Shown here: piece after piece, positions 15,208 through 21,007 of the stretch | Layout of the letters: each line of letters begins with the position of its first letter | Position numbering within the stretch: position 1 is the first letter of the stretch | IMG/VR virus record: IMGVR_UViG_3300015360_000182 | Span: 1-25,242 of that record | DNA length: 25,242 bases | Strand: one strand, 5' to 3' | DNA from: a virus | Notes under the pieces: generated by a model | The model's input: the letters and a program-made list of their open reading frames with translations, nothing else | Database searches by the model: none | What the model was told of the DNA's origin: nothing | Made by a program: the position numbers and the translations under genes

Positions 15208-15239
15208 ACCCTCTGGTCGCAAGACCAGAGGGTTTTTTT
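15208..15239 (+). terminator. Rho-independent terminator after the capsid gene
   Basis: An 11-bp perfect stem ACCCTCTGGTC/GACCAGAGGGT with a GCAA tetraloop is followed by seven T. It closes the head transcription unit about 45 bp after the capsid stop. A smaller dyad CCGCAA-T-TTGCGG lies just upstream (15179-15191). Confidence 0.92.
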
Positions 15240-15291
15240 GTTGATACGGAAAAAAATTTCTCATTTGTAGCTAATTAGTCGCAAATGTATG

Positions 15292-15385
15292 AATATGATG
15301 TTAAATTTACTATGAACTACCGTTAGCTAAAGACGGCGTGGCTTCCAACCAACAGTCTTATATCAGGACAATCGGCTATCCCTCT
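15292..15385 (-). ncRNA. Second, shorter TnpB-omegaRNA-like element with a guide matching the neighbouring fucosyltransferase gene
   Basis: Read on the minus strand from 15384, this begins GAGGGATAGCCGATTGTCCT and GATATAAGAC, 25 of 28 bases as in the structured RNA near 2336-2363. It then has TTGGTTGGAAGCC, a weak stem with CTTTAG in the loop (GCCGT-CTTTAG-CTA-ACGGT), and ends GGTAGTTCA at 15321-15313. This is the same 3' architecture as the element at 2080-2427, minus one internal hairpin. The 5' half seen in the first copy is absent or too diverged, so it may be truncated. The following 21 bases (15312-15292) would be the guide; they match the minus strand of the fucosyltransferase gene 20/21, next to TTCA. 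No tnpB is present. Confidence 0.6.
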
Positions 15386-15465
15386 ATTAATATTGTATCA
15401 GACATATTTTCGTTAAGTAATAGCAAAATATGAATTTTAATTATACTATATTACAAAGTAAAAAT

Positions 15466-16299
15466 ATGATAACTTTTTCGAATATTGGGTATAAGGGCAG
15501 ATTAGGAAATCAAATGTTTCAATTTGCCTCAACTTTGGGAATTGGTAGAAAATGTAAATATGATGTTAAATTTCCTATGAATTCAAAAAAAATAAATAAG
15601 AATTTTGCTGACGGCATAAAGCGTCTAGCTTGGTTCGAATTGCCAGATATTTTTCAAATAAATTCAGAATTGCTAATCGAAAATGTACCACACACATTAA
15701 ATCGTTTTCGTGAGCCACATTTTCATTTCGATAAAAATGTGTTTTCTACTATGCGAGACAACGCTGATCTATTTGGTTATTTTCAAAGTGAAAAATATTT
15801 TAAGGAATCTGAGGCTGAAGTTAGAAGTAATTTTACATTCAAATCGAATATTATTAAGTATGCAAGAAAACATATGCCTAATACATCTAATGAAACAGTT
15901 GCAATTCATATTAGGGGAGGTGATTTTTTAAAATTAAAAACTTTCCAAGTATGCTCGCAAAAATATTATAATTCGGCCATATCTAAATATTTTGTTGATA
16001 AAAAATACCATTTTCTCATATTTTCAGATGATCATAAATATGCAAGAAAATTATTTAATACATATGATAATGTTACATATATCAGTACGAATAACGCATA
16101 TGTAGAAATGTGCATGATGTCTTTGTGTAATCACAATATAATTCCAAATAGTACATTTGGTTGGTGGTCCGCATGGTTAAACATAAATAAAAATAATAAA
16201 ATTATTATGCCGTCTAAATGGTTTAATAGTGAGTCTAAATATAATTTTAGAGATGTGCATTGTAAAGATTGGATTGTAATGGATTGTAATGGATTGTAA
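15466..16299 (+). CDS. Glycosyltransferase family 11 (alpha-1,2-fucosyltransferase-like)
   Basis: This is a 277-residue protein from the ATG at 15466. An in-frame ATG at 15430 would add 12 residues, but family members typically start MITFxxxGxLGNQMFQ, so 15466 is preferred; neither has a ribosome site. GT11 motifs are GRLGNQMFQFAS (11-22), HIRGGDF (148-154, donor GDP-fucose binding, HxRxxD), FSDD (187-190) and NSTFGWWSAWL (228-238). The probable reaction is transfer of fucose from GDP-fucose to galactose in an alpha-1,2 linkage. It is followed by methyltransferases, a usual glycan-tailoring combination. Codon use is extremely AT-rich compared with the capsid gene directly upstream, which suggests separate acquisition. 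Confidence 0.88.
   Translation: MITFSNIGYKGRLGNQMFQFASTLGIGRKCKYDVKFPMNSKKINKNFADGIKRLAWFELPDIFQINSELLIENVPHTLNRFREPHFHFDKNVFSTMRDNADLFGYFQSEKYFKESEAEVRSNFTFKSNIIKYARKHMPNTSNETVAIHIRGGDFLKLKTFQVCSQKYYNSAISKYFVDKKYHFLIFSDDHKYARKLFNTYDNVTYISTNNAYVEMCMMSLCNHNIIPNSTFGWWSAWLNINKNNKIIMPSKWFNSESKYNFRDVHCKDWIVMDCNGL
15557..15581 (-). other. Predicted target of the omegaRNA-like guide, inside the fucosyltransferase gene
   Basis: On the minus strand this reads TTCA then TAGGAAATTTAACATCATAT, ending T at 15557. The element at 15292-15316 reads TTCA then TAGTAAATTTAACATCATAT, ending T. That is 24/25 identity including the TTCA; the only difference is guide base 4 (15309 versus 15574). TTCA-type sequences are known target-adjacent motifs of some TnpB groups. 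Whether it is a functional target or a duplicated gene fragment cannot be decided here. Confidence 0.55.
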
Positions 16300-16300
16300 T
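16271..16300 (+). repeat. Three exact tandem copies of GGATTGTAAT at the end of the fucosyltransferase gene
   Basis: The unit is 10 bp, so each copy shifts frame. The reading frame passes through the first copies and stops at TAA within the third (…VMDCNGL*). This looks like replication slippage that altered the last residues of the protein; a diverged fourth unit (GAATTGTTAG) follows. Confidence 0.8.
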
Positions 16301-16377
16301 GAATTGTTAGTTAATTAATTAATTAAAATAGATGATATATATTGTAAAGAATTAAATCTTATACAAATGAAAATATT

Positions 16378-17016
16378 ATGTTAATGCCACTTAGTGAAAT
16401 AGTTGACAAATATGGCAAACCAAATGGAATAATTCATATTGGTGCAAATTTAATGCAAGAAAGAGGCCAGTATTTAAATTTTGGTTTAAATAACACCATA
16501 TGGGTTGAAGCGAATACCAATATTTACAATAATATTAAAAAATTAACAAATGAAAATGTGTTTAATTATGCAATATCTGATGTTGACGGTAAAATATATG
16601 AATTATATATAACTAATAATAATAGTTTATCATCTTCCATATTGAAATTAAACAAACATAAAATGCACTACCCGACAATATTTGAGACTGGTTCCATTAA
16701 GATAGAATCTAAAAGAATGGATTCATTAATAATCGAGAATAAAATCAATATATTAAATTATAACTTTTTGAATATCGATATCCAAGGTGCTGAACTATTG
16801 GCGATTAAAGGATTCGGTGATTTATTAAATAATATAAAATATATTTACACCGAAGTATACACTAATTATTTGTATGAAAATTGTGCGTTAATTGGCGAAA
16901 TCGATGAATATTTAAAAGCATTTGGATTTTTGAGAATGGAAACCAACATGACTAAATTCGAATGGGGAGAAGCCCTTTATCAACGGCGACAAGTAAGAAA
17001 TCTTCTTGAATTTTAA
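16378..17016 (+). CDS. FkbM-family SAM-dependent methyltransferase
   Basis: This is a 212-residue protein with the FkbM pattern: N-terminal IIHIGANLMQERGQYLNFG (motif I, IGAN in place of VGAN), ENVFNYAISDVDGKIYELYITNNNSLSSSIL, and ESKRMDSLI. NFLNIDIQGAELLAIKGFGDLL follows with the diagnostic D-x-Q-G-x-E, then a C-terminal EVYTNYLY and MTKFEWGEALY. FkbM enzymes O-methylate sugars, peptides or small molecules; next to a fucosyltransferase the substrate is most likely a glycan. There is no clear ribosome site. The 3' end overlaps the convergent downstream gene by 4 bp. Confidence 0.85.
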   Translation: MLMPLSEIVDKYGKPNGIIHIGANLMQERGQYLNFGLNNTIWVEANTNIYNNIKKLTNENVFNYAISDVDGKIYELYITNNNSLSSSILKLNKHKMHYPTIFETGSIKIESKRMDSLIIENKINILNYNFLNIDIQGAELLAIKGFGDLLNNIKYIYTEVYTNYLYENCALIGEIDEYLKAFGFLRMETNMTKFEWGEALYQRRQVRNLLEF

Positions 17017-17564
17017 TTCTTAATATCAGAGATAATTTTAAATAGTTTTTCTGATTTGGTGGCGATTGCCAATCCTCTGGATGGGAAATAGACGAACGGA
17101 AATTTTCCAATATATTTATGATATCTATTTCTTTGTGCATCATGAACAATAGTTATAGAATCTTCTCTTCCTTCGTTAAATGCATTTTTGATACATATTT
17201 GTCGCTCACGAGAATCGATAAAGAATAAGTCCCATAATTTTGGTGTATCAATTTTGGTCCATTCAGGATTTTTTGAATCTATTATTTTTTGAATAAATTT
17301 AGATCCATATTTTTTTCCTCCTATGAATTTCCATTTTTCATTAAATTCTTTTGTGTGGACTTTTGCTCCATGTTCTAATGCCATTTTGGTATTGATTCCT
17401 GGTCCCCATTCGTATATTGATTTTGGATTTATTATATTCAATATTTCTTTGTAATATTGAATATAAGAGTGAATTTTTTCACATGTGCAATATAGTTCTT
17501 TGCAAAAACATGGATCAAATTTGCCATAAAAGTTAAAAGATTGTATGTATGATAATTTATTCAT
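17013..17564 (-). CDS. Methyltransferase-like protein (class I SAM fold suspected)
   Basis: This is a 183-residue protein. SIYEWGPGINTKMALEHGAKVHTKEF looks like methyltransferase motif I followed by the acidic end of strand 2 (E-x-G-x-G, then E). LWDLFFIDSRERQICIKNAF and SITIVHDAQRN fit strands 4 and 5, with D/H residues as in Methyltransf_24-type proteins. FPFVYFPSRGLAIATK is a C-terminal hairpin. The N-terminus has a Cys cluster (FDPCFCKELYCTCEK) that could bind metal. Start at 17564, divergent from the next gene over only 22 bp. Substrate unknown; probably belongs to the glycan cassette. Confidence 0.6.
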   Translation of the reverse strand: MNKLSYIQSFNFYGKFDPCFCKELYCTCEKIHSYIQYYKEILNIINPKSIYEWGPGINTKMALEHGAKVHTKEFNEKWKFIGGKKYGSKFIQKIIDSKNPEWTKIDTPKLWDLFFIDSRERQICIKNAFNEGREDSITIVHDAQRNRYHKYIGKFPFVYFPSRGLAIATKSEKLFKIISDIKN

Positions 17565-17586
17565 CTTGCACTATATATAATTTATC
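17565..17586. promoter_or_regulatory. 22-bp divergent promoter with shared TATATATA, no ribosome sites
   Basis: The whole gap between two divergent ATGs is CTTGCACTATATATAATTTATC. On the plus strand TATATATAA ends 6 nt before the ATG; on the minus strand TATATATA is 9 nt before the ATG. No Shine-Dalgarno is present on the plus side. A late-type -10 box this close to the start implies a leaderless or nearly leaderless transcript. Confidence 0.45.
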
Positions 17587-17865
17587 ATGAATACATTTAC
17601 AGAATGGTTGGAAAATCGAGTTTTTTTTGAGGGCGATAGTCAGCACAAGAGAGAATTGGAAGATTTATTGAAAAGAAATGATTTCCACATAGAAAGAAAT
17701 AATAAGGAAAATTGGTGGGTTAAAGATGGAGTTGGAGTTTCTGTCTCGATTCAGTCAAAAATCATTCCCCGGAAAATGTTTAAAACTGTGATGCGAGATT
17801 GGTTGCGAAATAAAGCAATAGAGATGGCTAAACGAGCAAAAAGAGAGTTGGAAAAGACATATTGA
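17587..17865 (+). CDS. Predicted capsid-packaged small protein, HicA-like fold possible
   Basis: This 92-residue protein starts MNTFTEWLENR, the shared capsid-targeting-like motif with a predicted cut near E9. The rest (LLKRNDFHIERNNKENWWVKDGVGVSVSI...RKMFKTVMRDWLRN) has the order of a HicA/dsRBD-like fold: helix, R-x-x-x strand, D-G-V-x-V-x-I strand, helix. The HicA catalytic histidine (G-S-H) is not evident, replaced by ENWW, so nuclease activity is doubtful. There is no ribosome site; TATATATAA lies 6 nt before the ATG. If packaged it would enter the cell with DNA. The fold call is weak. Confidence 0.6.
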   Translation: MNTFTEWLENRVFFEGDSQHKRELEDLLKRNDFHIERNNKENWWVKDGVGVSVSIQSKIIPRKMFKTVMRDWLRNKAIEMAKRAKRELEKTY

Positions 17866-17933
17866 CAACATTCTTCAATGGTGGTTAATTTTAAATATTT
17901 TGTTTAAAAATAATTTAATCTATGTTTTGAGTC

Positions 17934-18248
17934 TCAAAATTTGCTTCTACTAAGAGGCGAATTTAGCCATTCTTTAAAATTCATTGGGTCATAATCACAA
18001 CCTGGGCATGGTAGATCTGGGTTGAAATTTGGTGCGGTTGTGCCGCATTTTGGGCACCGAACGGGATGGGGTTCATATTCTATTCTTGGTTGTATTTCTT
18101 TTAGTTCTCCAAAATAAACATTTATAGCATTTCCCTTTCTTTTTCCTTTAATTATTCTTACAAAAGCTTTATTTTCTGCATAATCTAATTTTAAAACAAC
18201 TACTATTTCTTTTCCAAAATTGTATTTTTCGCCTATTTTTAATTTCAT
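17934..18248 (-). CDS. Zinc-ribbon protein with beta-barrel-like N-terminus
   Basis: This is a 104-residue protein. Residues 1-55 are beta-rich and basic (GEKYNFGKEIVVVLKLDYAENKAFVRIIKGKRKG), like a small SH3/KOW-type domain. Residues about 64-84 hold CPKCG...CPGC, a complete two-knuckle zinc ribbon. The C-terminus, MNFKEWLNSPLS, strikingly resembles the N-terminal capsid-targeting motif of neighbouring proteins, but at the wrong end. Nucleic-acid or ribosome/RNA-polymerase binding is plausible, with no specific function assigned. It shares an 18-bp promoter gap with the next gene. Confidence 0.7.
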   Translation of the reverse strand: MKLKIGEKYNFGKEIVVVLKLDYAENKAFVRIIKGKRKGNAINVYFGELKEIQPRIEYEPHPVRCPKCGTTAPNFNPDLPCPGCDYDPMNFKEWLNSPLSRSKF

Positions 18249-18266
18249 ATAGTTATATATAATTAC
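18249..18266. promoter_or_regulatory. 18-bp divergent promoter built on a palindromic TATATATA
   Basis: ATAGTTATATATAATTAC is all that separates two divergent ATGs. TATATATAA is followed by TTAC-ATG on the plus strand and TATATATAAC by TAT-ATG on the minus strand. Neither gene has a ribosome site. One symmetric -10 box may serve both directions and give leaderless mRNAs. Confidence 0.5.
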
Positions 18267-18632
18267 ATGAAATCTTTTTGCAATTGGTTAGAATTTTACA
18301 ATCATAGTCATTTGGAAAGTCCTCAAAAACCAGTAAGGGGAATTTTCAAGATCATTCCAGATAATCAATCTTCAAGAATTTTTCATTTAAAGTTGAAAGA
18401 TTCAACTGTCAAATCAATATCGATTTACAGTAAAAATAATCATGTTTTAGAATCTATTTTTTCATTGTTGCAACAAGATTATATTTCGAATGAAGAAATA
18501 GAGATTTTAAGAAATTTTGCCAGACAAATATCAATATATGGACAAGAAATGAAAAGTGCTTCAATAGATATTATAGAATCATTGAATAAAGCAATTCATG
18601 ATGCGGTGGATAAAGACATGGAGAAATTATGA
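18267..18632 (+). CDS. Predicted capsid-packaged protein, 121 residues
   Basis: It begins MKSFCNWLEFY, the shared capsid-targeting-like motif (predicted cut near E9). The remainder has two beta strands (RGIFKIIPDNQSSRIFHLKL, TVKSISIY) and a helical C-terminal half (NEEIEILRNFARQISIYGQEMKSASIDIIESLNKAI). No known domain is recognised. Expression appears leaderless (TATATATAA 4 nt before the ATG). ATGA overlap with the next gene, which carries the same motif, shows that the two form a unit. Confidence 0.65.
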   Translation: MKSFCNWLEFYNHSHLESPQKPVRGIFKIIPDNQSSRIFHLKLKDSTVKSISIYSKNNHVLESIFSLLQQDYISNEEIEILRNFARQISIYGQEMKSASIDIIESLNKAIHDAVDKDMEKL

Positions 18633-18829
18633 AATTTTCAAATTGGCTAGAAAGTAAAAAGGCAAATTCTATTCAGATGCCTAAAGAAAAAACTAATAAA
18701 ATAGAAATTAAAGATGCTAAAGCGAGATATCCTACAGGAAGACCAAATACAACTATGGATGATCGTCCAAAAAGGTTAAGAACTAGAGGAAGCGTCAATA
18801 AAAAAGTTATTCGAGATTATGAAGATTAA
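18629..18829 (+). CDS. Predicted capsid-packaged small basic protein
   Basis: This is a 66-residue protein starting MKFSNWLESKK, a one-residue-shorter form of the shared motif. The rest is disordered-looking and very basic (KEKTNKIEIKDAKARYPTGRPN, RPKRLRTRGSVNKK), as in DNA-condensing internal proteins. GGAG lies 5-6 nt before the ATG inside the upstream gene, and starts and stops overlap by 4 bp. It may travel bound to DNA in the capsid. Confidence 0.6.
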   Translation: MKFSNWLESKKANSIQMPKEKTNKIEIKDAKARYPTGRPNTTMDDRPKRLRTRGSVNKKVIRDYED

Positions 18830-18998
18830 TTTGTACTAAAAAGAAAGTTGTATATCCAACTAAAAATAGTAAAACAACTATAGAAACAAATCTCAAAACA
18901 TCTAATAATGGTCGTTGGTAAGAAAATTAAATTGAACATCTGAATATTGTCCATCTAGATAGTTTTTTGCTAATTCTTTTTATTTTTCTATATAAAAT

Positions 18999-19607
18999 AT
19001 GCAATCTTTTAAAAATTGGATGGAAAATTATGATAAGCTTTTCAATCAAAGAGACATTTCTCAAAAGGCGGATATTGCAAAAATGTTAGGTTTTGCAAAA
19101 CCGTTAAAAAAGCTTCATCAGGGTAGTTTTGCTACTTTGTATCAACATCCACAAAAAGAAAATCTTCTTATTAAAATAACTGCTCATGAAGAAGATGTTA
19201 AAAATTTAGTTAAAGCACAAAGTATTAAAAGTAATAATGTTGTAAAAGTTTTTGATTGGAAAAAAGGGAAAAAGATTAAAGAATTATCAGAAATCAATTC
19301 TTTAGCGATAATAGTAGAAAAAGTAGTTGGCGAATCAATGGACTACACAACTAGCGATTTTTATGAACTTAGTCTTGATGGCAATTTTGAACTTGCCAGT
19401 GAATGGTTAGGTAGCACAGTTCATAAAAAACAAAAGCTAATTTTAGATAAATATCATAAAAACAATGATGTAGAACATTTAAAGTTAGCAGAACTATTTG
19501 CAACTTTAAATAATTTAGAAAAACTTTATAGAATAGAGTTGTCTGATTTTCAAGACAATATTTTAGATAGTGGAAATCACTATGTGATTATTGACATGGG
19601 TTTTTAA
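18999..19607 (+). CDS. Predicted capsid-packaged kinase-like protein
   Basis: This is a 202-residue protein: MQSFKNWMENY capsid-targeting-like motif (cut near E9), then a compact protein-kinase-like fold. Visible are a glycine-loop equivalent HQGSFATLYQH (40-50), the strand-3 lysine in LLIKI (K59), a helix with E64/E65, the hinge region LAIIVEKVVGES (102-113), catalytic-loop-like LSDFQDNIL (181-189) and DMGF (199-202) in place of DFG. The loop has D183-FQD-N187, one residue shorter than H-x-D-xxxx-N, so catalysis is uncertain. The protein ends at DMGF with no C-lobe beyond, much shorter than normal kinases. CTATATAAAAT abuts the ATG and there is no ribosome site. Confidence 0.65.
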   Translation: MQSFKNWMENYDKLFNQRDISQKADIAKMLGFAKPLKKLHQGSFATLYQHPQKENLLIKITAHEEDVKNLVKAQSIKSNNVVKVFDWKKGKKIKELSEINSLAIIVEKVVGESMDYTTSDFYELSLDGNFELASEWLGSTVHKKQKLILDKYHKNNDVEHLKLAELFATLNNLEKLYRIELSDFQDNILDSGNHYVIIDMGF

Positions 19608-19919
19608 CTGACAAACTTCTATTTCTGATCTTGTTTCGTGTTCATCATAGATGTATTTTAAAGAAAAACCAACAGATTTTTCTATTTTTTTAATTAATTT
19701 TTTAGAAAGTTTCTCTCCACAATATAATTTATTTCCAACTATTCTTGCTCTTTTTTGAGAATAAGGAAGATTTTTAATATTGTGAAAATTTACTTTATAT
19801 TTTTTAGCAAATTCTTTTGCGACAAAACTTTCCCAATAAGATGGATGATCTAAATCTTCTTTTATGAAGAATACAGATTCGTCATCGAGAACATAAATGG
19901 GGAATCCGCCGTCGATCAT
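19563..19919 (-). CDS. Hypothetical protein, 118 residues
   Basis: It has a coherent globular sequence: IYVLDDESVFFIKEDLDHPSYWESFVAKEFAKKYKVNFHNI, then LPYSQKRARIVGNKLYCGEKLSKKLIKKIEKSVGF. No family is recognised. It overlaps the convergent kinase-like gene by 45 bp at its 3' end, ending beyond the DMGF codons. No strong ribosome site precedes the ATG at 19919. Confidence 0.55.
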   Translation of the reverse strand: MIDGGFPIYVLDDESVFFIKEDLDHPSYWESFVAKEFAKKYKVNFHNIKNLPYSQKRARIVGNKLYCGEKLSKKLIKKIEKSVGFSLKYIYDEHETRSEIEVCQLKTHVNNHIVISTI

Positions 19920-19957
19920 ATGTTCATTCTAGCCAATATACTGGCTTTGCAAACCAA

Positions 19958-20182
19958 TTGGAAAAACCCCAAGAATTATATTATCAGAATCATATATATT
20001 TTAGCATCTTTAAAATAGCTGCACATGACTTAAAAAATACCGTCAGTTCGACGGGAATTAACGCTCATGGAGATGATAAGGTTCATGCCAAGAAATTGGC
20101 AAGTGATCGTCGCAAAAATGAGAATCAAACATCAATATCTACTCAGGTAGGTTTTGAGGAACGGTCAGTAATGTCCAAATAG
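19958..20182 (+). CDS. Possible small gene with unclear start, or 5'-decayed gene
   Basis: The frame encodes a plausible protein (IFKIAAHDLKNTVSSTGINAHGDD, HAKKLASDRRKNENQTSISTQVGFEERSVMSK) and ends 8 bp before the next ATG. However, the only start is a TTG without ribosome site. Codons continue open upstream (…SSQYTGFANQLEKPQ). FANQLE there resembles the capsid-targeting motif FxNWLE with TGG changed to CAA and no ATG before it. It may be a decayed family member. Confidence 0.35.
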   Translation: MEKPQELYYQNHIYFSIFKIAAHDLKNTVSSTGINAHGDDKVHAKKLASDRRKNENQTSISTQVGFEERSVMSK

Positions 20183-20190
20183 GAGAAAAT

Positions 20191-20505
20191 ATGGCATCTT
20201 TTACAGTTCAATTAACGCCTGATGTTGTTAATATAACAACAGAAGGTAGTCTAGATACATCAGTTGTTGGTGGAGTTTCTATTCAGCGTACTATGGATTC
20301 TGTTTTCGTTGTTAATGGAGCAAATGAAAAAATGCTCTATAGACTTGTTGATGGAGAAGTATATGACGATACAACTTTCGCAACAGGAACAACTGAAGTA
20401 GATATTGGAAATCCAGTATTTAATGCTGGTACTCCAGTAATTGATTCAGATAATGTTTCTGTTGGTCATCCTACTGCTTCAAGTACATCTGGCAGCACTT
20501 TCTAA
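20191..20505 (+). CDS. Hypothetical beta-rich protein, 104 residues
   Basis: AGGAGA precedes the ATG. The composition is rich in Val, Thr, Asp and Gly, with few Lys (SFTVQLTPDVVNITTEGSLDT, VVNGANEKMLYRLVDGEVYDD), resembling small virion decoration or fibre proteins. The C-terminus is a Ser/Thr-rich tail (ASSTSGSTF). No family recognised. A strong bidirectional terminator follows 8 bp after the stop. Confidence 0.6.
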   Translation: MASFTVQLTPDVVNITTEGSLDTSVVGGVSIQRTMDSVFVVNGANEKMLYRLVDGEVYDDTTFATGTTEVDIGNPVFNAGTPVIDSDNVSVGHPTASSTSGSTF

Positions 20506-20512
20506 TTTTTTT

Positions 20513-20543
20513 AATCAAAAAGGGGCAACACCCCTTTTTGATT
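20513..20543. terminator. Bidirectional terminator between two convergent genes
   Basis: A 13-bp perfect stem AATCAAAAAGGGG/CCCCTTTTTGATT with loop CAACA. T-runs occur on both strands, so it can stop transcription of the genes at 20191-20505 and 20542-20739. Confidence 0.9.
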
Positions 20544-20739
20544 ATTTGATTTCCACCAAAATTTCTTTCTTGCGAAGTTCTTGCCGATTAGCAAGTCTCG
20601 CAAGTCTTTTTACTCGCCAAGCTGGCAGTTTGACAACTTTGAATTCTTCTATTTTTAGATTTTCCACTAAAACACTTTTTTCTTGTGCGATCGCTGGACT
20701 TGCAATAAGAGCGGCAATTAAAAATATTAATTTTTTCAT
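20542..20739 (-). CDS. Small secreted protein with signal peptide
   Basis: This is a 65-residue protein, with AAAGGA 6 nt before the ATG (minus strand). The N-terminus MKKLIFLIAALIASPAIA-QEK is a textbook signal peptide with an A-x-A cleavage site after residue 18. The mature 47 residues are basic and helical (WRVKRLARLANRQELRKKEILVEIK). It would act in the periplasm or on the envelope of a Gram-negative host. Phage proteins of this size and location often block superinfection or modify the envelope, but nothing here proves that. Confidence 0.75.
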   Translation of the reverse strand: MKKLIFLIAALIASPAIAQEKSVLVENLKIEEFKVVKLPAWRVKRLARLANRQELRKKEILVEIK

Positions 20740-20788
20740 ATTTTCCTTTCGGGTTGAACTAATATAGTTTAGCCTTTATTTTTTTAAA

Positions 20789-21007
20789 ATGATTAAACAA
20801 GATAGTTATTGGTATGTTGAAGGAGATGATGAAGAGGGTGTTATAAAAGCACTCTGTACTATCTGTGCAAAAAAAATGAATAAAGGCTGGTATTGGAGTA
20901 GTGCCAATGGATATGGGGATCACGATATTTTTTGTTCATCATGTAAAAATACCATATATCTGAAACCAGAAGGAAAAGATGAAGTTGAAGCCGAAGCCGA
21001 TAATTAA
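20789..21007 (+). CDS. Small two-CxxC zinc-binding protein
   Basis: This is a 72-residue protein with CTICAKK and CSSCKN separated by about 28 residues containing GWYWSSANGYGDHD, typical of a rubredoxin/zinc-ribbon-like knuckle pair. The C-terminus is acidic. It overlaps the next start by 29 bp. Function unknown. Confidence 0.6.
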   Translation: MIKQDSYWYVEGDDEEGVIKALCTICAKKMNKGWYWSSANGYGDHDIFCSSCKNTIYLKPEGKDEVEAEADN

